NCBI GenBank assembly: GCA_002308935.1
Contig: DBWN01000201.1
Coordinates: forward strand, 18,963 to 24,555
Direction: 5' to 3'
Origin: Bacteroidales bacterium UBA1237
GTDB taxonomy: Bacteria > Bacteroidota > Bacteroidia > Bacteroidales > UBA932
Length of the DNA stretch: 5,593 nucleotides
Positions 1 to 5,593 of this stretch are shown one piece after another. Position 1 is the stretch's first letter. Each line of letters opens with the position of its first letter. The notes under the pieces were generated by a model. The model was given only the letters and a program-made list of their open reading frames with translations. It searched no databases and was not told where the DNA came from. The position numbers and the translations under genes were made by a program.

Positions 1-513
1 GAAGTCCTGGACAGGACGATAAAGGAAAGGGACTCTGTTGGAGGTATTGTGGAATGCCGCGTGGACAACATTCCGGCGGGGCTCGGAGAACCGTTCTTCG
101 ATTCTGTTGAATCACTCATATCGCACGCGATATTTTCCATACCCGGAGTCCGCGGGATTGAATTCGGAGACGGCTTCGCAGCCGCCAGAATGAAGGGCTC
201 CGAACACAACGACCCTTTCGACAAGGTCGACAAGTCCTCCAGTCTCACCCTTCACACCAGTGTCAAGCCCAGCAAAAACGGAGCAGGCGGAATCAACGGA
301 GGAATCACAAACGGCAATCCGATTATCTTCAGAGTGGCTTTCAAACCAACTTCCAGCATCGGGAAAAGCCAGAAGACCTTCAATTTCGCTTCCGGACAGA
401 TGACTTCCCTGGAAATCCCCGGAAGACATGACGCGTGCATAGCCTTGCGCACCCCGGTCATTGTCGAAGCCATGACCGCGATCGTGCTGGCCGATCTGAC
501 AAGCCTCATGTAG
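1..513 (+). CDS. aroC: Chorismate synthase, C-terminal part (5' end outside window)
   Basis: Chorismate synthase converts 5-enolpyruvylshikimate-3-phosphate to chorismate, the last shikimate-pathway step, using reduced FMN in the cytosol. The frame is open from base 1 to the TAG at 511-513, giving 170 residues; the family usually has about 350-400, so roughly the N-terminal half is missing. Family blocks visible in local numbering are CRVDNIPAGLGEPFFDS (about 19-35), GVRGIEFGDGF followed by the GSEHNDPF stretch, NGAGGINGGITNGNPI (93-108), the PTSSIGKSQKTF segment, and the C-terminal GRHDACIALRTPVIVEA (from 141), which corresponds to the conserved R-H-D signature near the end of the enzyme. 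A GTG at 49 could be misread as a start, but homology continues upstream of it, so this is an edge-truncated gene. It lies upstream of a probable promoter and need not be cotranscribed with sufB. The identification is secure. Confidence 0.96.
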   Translation, partial: EVLDRTIKERDSVGGIVECRVDNIPAGLGEPFFDSVESLISHAIFSIPGVRGIEFGDGFAAARMKGSEHNDPFDKVDKSSSLTLHTSVKPSKNGAGGINGGITNGNPIIFRVAFKPTSSIGKSQKTFNFASGQMTSLEIPGRHDACIALRTPVIVEAMTAIVLADLTSLM

Positions 514-524
514 CGCTTTTTCAC

Positions 525-532
525 TATCTTTG
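525..532 (+). promoter_or_regulatory. Probable Bacteroidetes-type -7 promoter box for the suf operon
   Basis: TATCTTTG matches the TAnnTTTG -7 consensus of the Bacteroidetes primary sigma factor exactly. It lies in the only gap of this block that follows an apparently separate gene (aroC stop at 513, sufB start at 562). A transcript would start around 536-540, giving a leader of roughly 22-26 bases. I found no convincing TTTG-type -33 element at the expected distance, which would fall in the end of aroC, so the call rests on one box and on position. No operator or Fur/IscR-like palindrome is evident in the gap. Confidence 0.5.
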
Positions 533-561
533 CAGTCCCTTTACGGGAAAACAACCCAAGA

Positions 562-2010
562 ATGGATATAGAACAGGAAAACAACATAATAAAGGAATTC
601 ACCTCAAAGGAGTACAAGGAAGGGTTTGTTACCGACCTTGAACAGGAATACGTTCCTAAGGGGCTTTCTGAAGAGATCATCCGGATGATATCTGAAAGGA
701 AAGAGGAGCCGCATTGGCTTCTCGATTTCCGTCTTGACGCTTTCAGAAGATGGCAGAAAATGCCTATGCCTCACTGGGGACACCTTGACCTCCCAGAGAT
801 AGACTTCCAGGACATAATATACTACGCAGCGCCCAAGAAGGACTCCGAAAGGCCGAAAGAGATAGACCCTAAACTTGAAGAAACCTTCGAGAAGCTCGGC
901 ATTCCGCTCAGGGAAAGGAAAGCCCTTGCAGGAGTAGTAGCCGTTGACGCAGTCTTCGACTCGGTTTCAGTGGCAACCACTTTCCGGAAGACCCTGGCCG
1001 AGAAAGGAATCATATTCTGTTCTTTCTCGGAAGCGGTAAAAGAGCACGGAGACCTTGTCCGCAAATATCTGGCGAGCGTCGTACCGGTCGGGGACAACTA
1101 CTATGCTGCGCTCAACTCAGCAGTTTTCAGCGACGGGTCCTTCTGCTATATCCCCAAAGGAGTGAAGTGCCCGATGGAACTTTCCAGCTACTTCAGGATC
1201 AACGCCAGCGGCACAGGACAGTTCGAGCGCACCTTGATTGTAGCCGACGAAGGCTCCACTCTCAGTTACATGGAAGGCTGCACGGCCCCTATGAGGGACG
1301 AGAACCAACTTCATGCGGCAGTCGTTGAAATCATCGTCGAGAAGGATGCCGATGTCAAATACAGCACTGTGCAGAACTGGTATCCCGGTGATGAAAACGG
1401 CAAAGGCGGCATTCTCAACCTTGTGACCAAAAGAGGAATCTGCCGGGGAAGCGGTTCACACCTCAGCTGGACCCAGGTGGAAACCGGATCTGCCATCACA
1501 TGGAAGTACCCGTCCACTATCCTCAAAGGTGACAACTCTTCGTCGGAGTTCTACTCTGTCGCGGTAACCAACAACTACCAACAGGCGGACACCGGCACGA
1601 AGATGATACACATCGGGAGGAACACAAAAAGCCGTATCGTCAGCAAGGGAATATCCGCTGGGCACAGCCAGAACAGTTACAGGGGACTGGTGCAGATTCT
1701 CCCAGGAGCTGAAAGCGCCAGGAACTTCTCCCAATGCGACAGTCTCCTGATAGGCTCACTCTGCGGAGCGCATACTTTCCCTGATATCAAGAGCGCGAAC
1801 CCCACTGCAATTGTGGAACACGAAGCCACCACATCTAAAATCAGCGAAGACCAGCTCTTCTACTGCAATCAGAGGGGACTGGGACCGGAAGATGCAGTAG
1901 GGCTGATCGTGAACGGATACGCCAGGGAAGTCCTCTCCAAGCTCCCCATGGAGTTCGCGGTGGAAGCGCAGAAACTCCTTCAGGTTTCCCTTGAAGGTTC
2001 AGTAGGATAA
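562..2010 (+). CDS. sufB: Fe-S cluster assembly scaffold protein SufB
   Basis: SufB is the main scaffold subunit of the cytosolic SufBCD complex, where Fe-S clusters are built from desulfurase-derived sulfur before transfer to carriers. The 482-residue protein is close to the usual length (E. coli about 495). Visible landmarks are an N-terminal helical region with FRLDAFRRWQKM (about 56-67), the SYMEGCTAPMRDENQLHAAV block, VKYSTVQNWYPGD, the SAITWKYPS and QQADTGTKMIHIG segments, SKGISAGHSQNSYRGLV, and the C-terminal FAVEAQKLLQVSLEGSVG. From recalled E. coli numbering, C240 corresponds to sulfur-accepting C254, C392 (QCDS) to C405, and E421 (EHEATTS) to E434, so the sulfur path and assembly site look intact. 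There is no cysteine in the first 152 residues. The ATG at 562 is preceded by an A-rich leader with no clear Shine-Dalgarno sequence. It is the first gene of the probable operon, 21 bases before the transporter gene. Confidence 0.98.
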   Translation: MDIEQENNIIKEFTSKEYKEGFVTDLEQEYVPKGLSEEIIRMISERKEEPHWLLDFRLDAFRRWQKMPMPHWGHLDLPEIDFQDIIYYAAPKKDSERPKEIDPKLEETFEKLGIPLRERKALAGVVAVDAVFDSVSVATTFRKTLAEKGIIFCSFSEAVKEHGDLVRKYLASVVPVGDNYYAALNSAVFSDGSFCYIPKGVKCPMELSSYFRINASGTGQFERTLIVADEGSTLSYMEGCTAPMRDENQLHAAVVEIIVEKDADVKYSTVQNWYPGDENGKGGILNLVTKRGICRGSGSHLSWTQVETGSAITWKYPSTILKGDNSSSEFYSVAVTNNYQQADTGTKMIHIGRNTKSRIVSKGISAGHSQNSYRGLVQILPGAESARNFSQCDSLLIGSLCGAHTFPDIKSANPTAIVEHEATTSKISEDQLFYCNQRGLGPEDAVGLIVNGYAREVLSKLPMEFAVEAQKLLQVSLEGSVG

Positions 2011-2031
2011 AACGAACAACAAATCATAATA
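2011..2031 (+). promoter_or_regulatory. A-rich leader before the transporter start
   Basis: The 21 bases between the sufB stop and the ATG at 2032 are strongly A-rich and contain no GGAG-like Shine-Dalgarno sequence. This fits Bacteroidetes, where A-rich upstream sequence often replaces Shine-Dalgarno pairing in initiation. It supports the ATG at 2032 as start. There is no room for a riboswitch or separate promoter, so expression of the transporter probably depends on the sufB transcript. Confidence 0.4.
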
Positions 2032-2664
2032 ATGGATTGGATCAACATACCCCTTTTCACACTGGGCAATGACTACCCGGTGATCCTTATCGACCTCATC
2101 ACTTCCATCCTCGGCATCACTTGCGTGGTGCTTGCAGGAAGGAACTCAAAATACAATTTCTGGGTAGGATACCTGTATACTGCCGGACTGTTCCTCATGT
2201 TCTGGAACAAGAATCTGTATGCAAGCCTGCTTCTCCAACCTGTTTCATTGGCCATCAATGTACTCGGCCATTACAGGTGGACCCACCCAAGGGAGAATGA
2301 AAAGAGCGCCAAGGACAACACGGCCCTCAAGGTTTCCATGCTCTCTTGGCCGGAAAGGGCCCTTACGATAGCCTCGGTCTTCATCGTGGCCGGCCTCTGG
2401 GGATGGACCCTTGACACCCTTTTCCCCGCCGACCCTCATCCGTACCTTGACTCTTGCGTCACTGTACTCATCCTGATGGCCCAACTGCTCTCAGCGATGA
2501 AGAAGTGGGATTGCTGGATAGCTTGGCTTATTGTAAACATCGCCCAGATCATCCTCCACCTGTCCGTTGGACATGTGTTCATGCCTATAGTATGCGCCCT
2601 GTATCTAGTAAACGGAATCTGGTCGCTGCTTACATGGATGAGGCTATACAAGAACAAGGAATAA
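2032..2664 (+). CDS. pnuC: PnuC-family vitamin transporter (nicotinamide riboside or thiamine type)
   Basis: PnuC proteins are inner-membrane facilitators for vitamin precursors. The classic substrate is nicotinamide riboside, trapped by phosphorylation after entry; related subgroups handle thiamine (PnuT) or riboflavin (PnuX). The 210-residue length is normal. About seven hydrophobic segments can be read, roughly at 16-36, 43-58, 62-80, 110-128, 138-156, 161-178 and 182-202. Family blocks include FWVGYLYTAGLFLMFW, LLLQPVSLAINVLGHYRW (66-83), PYLDSCVTVLILMAQLLSAMK (137-157, with the typical aromatic-L-D-S and Q positions) and DCWIAWLIVNIAQIILHL. The short basic tail YKNKE fits a cytoplasmic C-terminus. 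It sits between sufB and sufC with gaps of 21 and 31 bases, an unexpected place. No NadR kinase, thiamine pyrophosphokinase or TPP riboswitch is in the window, so the substrate cannot be fixed. Family assignment is strong; specificity is open. Confidence 0.88.
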   Translation: MDWINIPLFTLGNDYPVILIDLITSILGITCVVLAGRNSKYNFWVGYLYTAGLFLMFWNKNLYASLLLQPVSLAINVLGHYRWTHPRENEKSAKDNTALKVSMLSWPERALTIASVFIVAGLWGWTLDTLFPADPHPYLDSCVTVLILMAQLLSAMKKWDCWIAWLIVNIAQIILHLSVGHVFMPIVCALYLVNGIWSLLTWMRLYKNKE

Positions 2665-2695
2665 GACATTGGTTTTCCGATAAACAGTCATTCAT

Positions 2696-3445
2696 ATGGC
2701 AAACAGCGTATTGCTAAGCATAAAAGATCTCCACGCTTGTATAGGAGACAAGGAAATACTGAAAGGCATCGACCTTGAAATCCGCCCGGGAGAAATCCAT
2801 GCGGTCATGGGTCCCAACGGTGCAGGAAAAAGCACCCTTTCCAGCGTGCTCGCCGGCAAACCCCAGTACGAGGTGACTTCAGGAAGCATAACTTTCAACG
2901 GGAAGGACCTCCTTGAAATGAGTCCGGAGGAAAGGTCATGGGCAGGAATATTCATGTCTTTCCAATACCCTATCGAAATCCCCGGAGTGAGCATCACGGC
3001 ATTCATGAAAGCCGCGATAGCCGCCAAGCGCAAAGCCCTTGGTCTTGAACCGATGAAGGCTGGAGAGTTCCTTTCCCTCCTCAAGAAGAAGATGGCCTTT
3101 GTCCAGATGAAACCGGAATTCGCCAAGCGGGAAGTCAATGTGGGATTCTCAGGCGGAGAGAAAAAACGTGGGGAAATATTCCAGATGGCGATGCTGGAAC
3201 CGCTCCTTTCCATTCTTGACGAAACCGACAGCGGCCTTGACGTGGATGCGCTCAAGATAGTAGCCGAGGGAGTCAACACTCTCCACACTCCCGAGAATGC
3301 CGCTATCATCATCACCCACTACGAGAAACTGCTCGAATACGTCACACCTGACGTCGTACATGTCCTGAAAGACGGAAAAATCGTCGCTACAGGAGGCCAC
3401 GAGGTCATTGACACCATCCAAAGCAAAGGATTCGAAAGCTTCTAA
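2696..3445 (+). CDS. sufC: Fe-S assembly ABC-type ATPase SufC
   Basis: SufC is the soluble ABC ATPase of the SufBCD complex; its ATP-driven dimerisation reshapes SufB-SufD so that iron and sulfur can reach the assembly site. It is not a membrane transporter. The 249 residues match the family length (about 248-250). Motifs visible are Walker A GPNGAGKST (39-47, K45), the Q-loop at Q90 within SFQYPIEIPGV, which is typical of SufC, signature SGGEKKR (152-158), Walker B SILDETDSGLD (D175, E176; D-loop SGLD 179-182) and the H-loop histidine H208 in IITHYEKLL. The FSGGEKKRGEIFQM stretch and the ILDETDSGLD form separate SufC from generic ABC exporters. The ATG at 2696 follows a 31-base gap after the transporter gene with no recognisable promoter box, and the stop lies 10 bases before sufD. 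All catalytic elements are intact. Confidence 0.98.
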   Translation: MANSVLLSIKDLHACIGDKEILKGIDLEIRPGEIHAVMGPNGAGKSTLSSVLAGKPQYEVTSGSITFNGKDLLEMSPEERSWAGIFMSFQYPIEIPGVSITAFMKAAIAAKRKALGLEPMKAGEFLSLLKKKMAFVQMKPEFAKREVNVGFSGGEKKRGEIFQMAMLEPLLSILDETDSGLDVDALKIVAEGVNTLHTPENAAIIITHYEKLLEYVTPDVVHVLKDGKIVATGGHEVIDTIQSKGFESF

Positions 3446-3455
3446 AAGGCACACC

Positions 3456-4202
3456 ATGGCTCAAGACAAAAAACCGTTCATCGACAAAGGGCATTACACC
3501 CGGGAGGTCAGACCTTCCGGAGACGGCGTAGTGTCCGTCCCTTCAGGAGAAAGTTTCTCAAAAGTGTTCATACTGGACACTCCTGAGACCGCTTCACTCC
3601 CCATAAGGAGCATTGAGGCGGGAGAAGGGTCGAAAGTGGACATCTGCATCATAGTCCTTCCGGGAGTGGATGCCGATATCCCCTTGGATGTTTTCCTTGA
3701 CGGGGAGTGGGCGCAGATTTCCTTGTCAGGGATTTACCTGTGCGACAAGAAGGAGAATGTATCCTTCCGCACCCAAGTCCACCATGTCAAAGGAAATTGC
3801 ATTTCCGATCAGAAATTCAACGGAATAGCTTCAGGCAAGGCCTCGGCCTCTTTCTTCGGAAGGATTGTTGTCGCGCCCGATGCCCAGAAGACCGAAGCGT
3901 ATCAGTCAAACAGGAACATACTGCTTTCATATGACGCCAAGGTGAACACCAAGCCGCAGCTGGAAATATATGCTGACGACGTCAAATGCTCACATGGAGC
4001 CACAACTGGACGGCTTGACGAAAACGAGCAGTTCTATATGAGATCAAGGGGAATTCCCGAGAAAGAGGCCATGGTCCTGCAGATGATATCTTTCATATCA
4101 CCGGTCATAGACCATATAAGCGACCCGGTCCTCAAGGAAGATGTCTCGGAGCGGATTGAAAAAGCCATAAGAGGAATGGTCAAATATCATTGCCCAAGAT
4201 GA
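3456..4202 (+). CDS. sufD: Short-form Fe-S assembly protein SufD
   Basis: SufD pairs with SufB in the SufBCD scaffold and is linked to iron acquisition during cluster assembly. The 248-residue protein aligns by eye with only the last part of E. coli SufD (about 423 residues). It has the beta-helix stretch from IEAGEGSKVDI, then LSGIYLCDKKENV, then TQVHHVKGNCISDQKFNGI, the block FFGRIVVAPDAQKTEAYQSN, and the diagnostic NTKPQLEIYADDVKCSHGAT, with C178 and H180 at the positions of E. coli C358 and H360. It ends with the usual FYMRSRGIPEKEA helix region and a complete C-terminus. About 180 N-terminal residues are absent, and sufC ends only 10 bases upstream, so no missing exon-like part or frameshifted remnant is hidden there. 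The ATG at 3456 is preceded by AAAAGG with a 6-base spacer. A longer reading from 3408 would lie inside sufC and adds no homology. Its stop overlaps the ispE start. Confidence 0.93.
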   Translation: MAQDKKPFIDKGHYTREVRPSGDGVVSVPSGESFSKVFILDTPETASLPIRSIEAGEGSKVDICIIVLPGVDADIPLDVFLDGEWAQISLSGIYLCDKKENVSFRTQVHHVKGNCISDQKFNGIASGKASASFFGRIVVAPDAQKTEAYQSNRNILLSYDAKVNTKPQLEIYADDVKCSHGATTGRLDENEQFYMRSRGIPEKEAMVLQMISFISPVIDHISDPVLKEDVSERIEKAIRGMVKYHCPR

Positions 4203-5107
4203 TAACGCATCCTAACGTCAAAGTGAATTTGGGACTGTCCGTCTTAAGGAAAAGGGAAGACGGGTTCCATGACATAGACACCTTGTTCGTCCCGTACTTC
4301 GGGATTCATGACACGTTGGAGATCGTGAAAGGTGACTCCTACAGTGAGACATCAGCGGCATTGTTTTCCAAATACGGCCCCATACCCGAAACGGTCCCTG
4401 AAGATTATGTGCCCAACCTGTGCCAGGCGATCTCCGAAGACGGGAAGGTGATGATCACCATAGCAAAAGCTGATGGTGTTGACTGGCCACCTTTGAAGGA
4501 CCTTACCGTCAAAGCATATTCACTCCTGGACAAAGAGTTCGGCCTTCCGCCGGTAAAGATATTCCTTGAGAAGACTTCTCCCGTCGGAGCAGGACTTGGA
4601 GGAGGTTCCTCTGATGCCGCTTTCGCTCTCAAAATGCTCTCGGAGATGTTCTCTTTGGGACTTGACGAACAGGAACTCGCTCTAAGGGCGGCATCCTTGG
4701 GAAGTGACTGCGCCTTCTTCATCTACAACAGTCCCATGAGAGGTGAAGGACGAGGGGAAAAGCTGTCCCCCTATGACCTCAATTCCATAGATTACGGCCA
4801 AGGGGACCCGGACGCCCCTTATGAAATGAAAGTCCTTACCCCTGAAGGGATTGCCGTATCAACGGCTGACGCATACAGAGGCATAACACCAAGGGAGAAG
4901 ATGGAGAGTGCGCCGACGGATCTCATGGAAGCGTTGGGCAGGGCCCCTGAAGAGTGGAAGAATGTTCTGGTCAATGATTTCGAGACCACGGTCTTCATCA
5001 AATACCCAGCCATCCAAAGGATAAAGGAATCACTCTATGACAGCGGAGCGGTCTACGCATCCATGTCTGGTAGCGGTTCATCACTTTTCGCAATTTACAG
5101 AAGATGA
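4199..5107 (+). CDS. ispE: 4-diphosphocytidyl-2-C-methyl-D-erythritol kinase IspE
   Basis: IspE is the GHMP-family kinase that phosphorylates CDP-methylerythritol with ATP in the non-mevalonate (MEP) isoprenoid pathway, in the cytosol. Family features in the 302-residue product are the N-terminal HPNVKVNLGL (K8 matching the catalytic lysine) and REDGFHDIDTLF (about 22-33), the glycine-rich ATP loop PVGAGLGGGSSDAA (128-141), GSDCAFFI with D170 at the catalytic aspartate position, VSTADAY (220-226), and the C-terminal SGSGSS (290-295). It is about 20 residues longer than E. coli IspE (about 283). The extra length appears to fall between the N-terminal motif and the ATP loop (roughly residues 45-100), an acidic stretch. 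The start was set at the ATG at 4199 because it forms an ATGA overlap with the sufD stop and places ITHPNVK at the N-terminus as in relatives; a TTG three codons upstream is less likely. It should be translationally coupled to sufD. Confidence 0.95.
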   Translation: MITHPNVKVNLGLSVLRKREDGFHDIDTLFVPYFGIHDTLEIVKGDSYSETSAALFSKYGPIPETVPEDYVPNLCQAISEDGKVMITIAKADGVDWPPLKDLTVKAYSLLDKEFGLPPVKIFLEKTSPVGAGLGGGSSDAAFALKMLSEMFSLGLDEQELALRAASLGSDCAFFIYNSPMRGEGRGEKLSPYDLNSIDYGQGDPDAPYEMKVLTPEGIAVSTADAYRGITPREKMESAPTDLMEALGRAPEEWKNVLVNDFETTVFIKYPAIQRIKESLYDSGAVYASMSGSGSSLFAIYRR

Positions 5108-5535
5108 CCCATACTATCATCATAAAGGATCTCAACGACATCGACCGTGCCGCTGAAGAGTTCATCAAAGAGATCGGCGACCATAGGCTCATTGCTTTCT
5201 ACGCCCCGATGGGAGCAGGCAAGACGACCTTCACCACCGCGATATGCCGCAGACTCGGCGTTGATGAAGACGCCGTCAGCTCTCCCACCTTCGCTATAAT
5301 CAACGAATACAAGACAGGGGACGGGGAGTCCATGTTCCATTTTGATTTCTACAGGATAAACAGAGTGGAAGAAGCATTTGACATCGGGCTTTTCGACTAT
5401 CTTGACAGCGGATGCCTCTGTATCATGGAATGGCCGGAGAACATTGAAGACATTCTGCCCGAAGAGACTCTTAAAGTCAGCATCAAGGTGAATCCTGACC
5501 TCTCGAGAACGATTTCCTGGGAAGATCCGGAATGA
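5104..5535 (+). CDS. tsaE: tRNA threonylcarbamoyladenosine biosynthesis ATPase TsaE
   Basis: TsaE (YjeE family) is the small P-loop ATPase that acts with TsaB, TsaD and TsaC to form N6-threonylcarbamoyladenosine at position 37 of ANN-decoding tRNAs. The 143-residue length is typical. Motifs are the Walker A segment APMGAGKTT (34-42, K40), SSPTFAIINEY (59-69), the HFDFYR block (79-84, corresponding to the conserved H-x-D-x-Y-R) and the EWPENIEDILP element (109-119), all diagnostic of the family. The usual L of GxLGAGKT is replaced by M36, a mild substitution. The ATG at 5104 overlaps the ispE stop in an ATGA arrangement, and its own TGA at 5533 overlaps a further ATG, so it lies within a translationally coupled chain. 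The partner genes tsaB, tsaC and tsaD are not in the window. Confidence 0.95.
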   Translation: MTHTIIIKDLNDIDRAAEEFIKEIGDHRLIAFYAPMGAGKTTFTTAICRRLGVDEDAVSSPTFAIINEYKTGDGESMFHFDFYRINRVEEAFDIGLFDYLDSGCLCIMEWPENIEDILPEETLKVSIKVNPDLSRTISWEDPE

Positions 5536-5593
5536 CACTTTCCGATTCAGGAACTGCCGGAAAATGGATGAGGGTGACCCAAAAGTCCGGGTT
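5532..5593 (+). CDS. Start of an unidentified coding region (runs off the window)
   Basis: An ATG at 5532 overlaps the tsaE stop in an ATGA arrangement, the same geometry as the two preceding gene junctions, and its frame stays open to the window end. Only 20 codons are visible, beginning MTLSDSGTAGKW, with an in-frame alternative ATG at 5568. The peptide is polar, without signal peptide or recognisable motif, and I do not recognise it. Another open frame from the ATG at 5564 also reaches the end, so the frame choice rests mainly on the overlap pattern. Confidence 0.45.
   Translation, partial: MTLSDSGTAGKWMRVTQKSG

Noticed and set aside
514..524. A possible intrinsic terminator after aroC because of the T run.
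   Set aside because: No GC-rich hairpin precedes the short T run, so it does not look like a terminator.
435..641. A short plus-strand frame across the aroC end and sufB start.
   Set aside because: It is out of frame with both genes, with a composition typical of a shifted frame; not evidence of a leader peptide.
252..680. A 142-codon minus-strand frame spanning the aroC/sufB junction.
   Set aside because: It overlaps two secure genes and the promoter gap, and its product has no recognisable domain.
2011..2031. A possible TPP riboswitch, as found before some Bacteroidetes PnuT genes.
   Set aside because: The gap is only 21 bases and A-rich; it cannot hold a riboswitch.
2692..3315. A 207-codon open frame on the minus strand opposite sufC.
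   Set aside because: It mirrors an intact, motif-complete sufC; the translation shows no family motifs and is Ser/Arg/Pro-rich as is typical of antisense shadows.
3408..3455. An upstream in-frame start that would extend SufD by 16 residues.
   Set aside because: It lies inside the sufC coding region and the added residues are Lys/Ser-rich without homology; the ATG at 3456 has a purine-rich site at good spacing.
4190..4198. A TTG start that would extend IspE by three residues.
   Set aside because: The ATG at 4199 gives the ATGA overlap and the N-terminus typical of relatives.
5095..5538. A 147-codon open frame on the minus strand opposite tsaE.
   Set aside because: It covers almost exactly the same bases as tsaE, which has all its family motifs; no independent signal supports the antisense frame.
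5564..5593. An alternative start (MDEGDPKVRV) for the last partial gene.
   Set aside because: The frame is open only over ten codons; the ATG at 5532 continues the overlap pattern of the two previous junctions. Not fully excluded.

Overview
The window is a compact, single-strand block of housekeeping genes, most likely from a member of the Bacteroidota (Bacteroidales-like). The grounds are the protein types (a Bacteroidetes-style IspE that starts directly at the ITHPNVKVN motif, and a sufB-C-D gene order), a TAnnTTTG promoter box of the kind used by that phylum, A-rich leaders mostly without a clear Shine-Dalgarno sequence, and medium GC content. This is an inference; no rRNA or other definitive marker is present. 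All recognised genes are on the + strand. No RNA gene, mobile element, CRISPR array or clear terminator was seen.

Layout: (1) 1-513 is the 3' half of aroC, chorismate synthase. (2) A 48-base gap follows and holds a good match to the Bacteroidetes -7 promoter box. (3) 562-4202 holds the core Fe-S cluster assembly genes sufB, sufC and sufD, with a PnuC-family vitamin transporter gene inserted between sufB and sufC. (4) 4199-5107 is ispE (MEP isoprenoid pathway) and 5104-5535 is tsaE (t6A tRNA modification ATPase). (5) The start of a further open frame begins at 5532 and runs off the window.

From sufB onward the genes are packed as a probable operon: gaps of 21, 31 and 10 bases, then three successive 4-base ATGA start/stop overlaps (sufD/ispE, ispE/tsaE, tsaE/next frame). 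SufB, SufC and SufD would together form the SufBCD scaffold complex. The cysteine desulfurase SufS and a sulfur shuttle (SufE/SufU) are not in the window.

The most noteworthy points are the transporter gene inside the suf cluster and an unusually short SufD (248 residues). This SufD keeps the C-terminal beta-helix region and the conserved Cys/His pair but lacks about 180 N-terminal residues compared with the E. coli protein. I see no wholly new molecular system here; the interest lies in gene arrangement and protein architecture.
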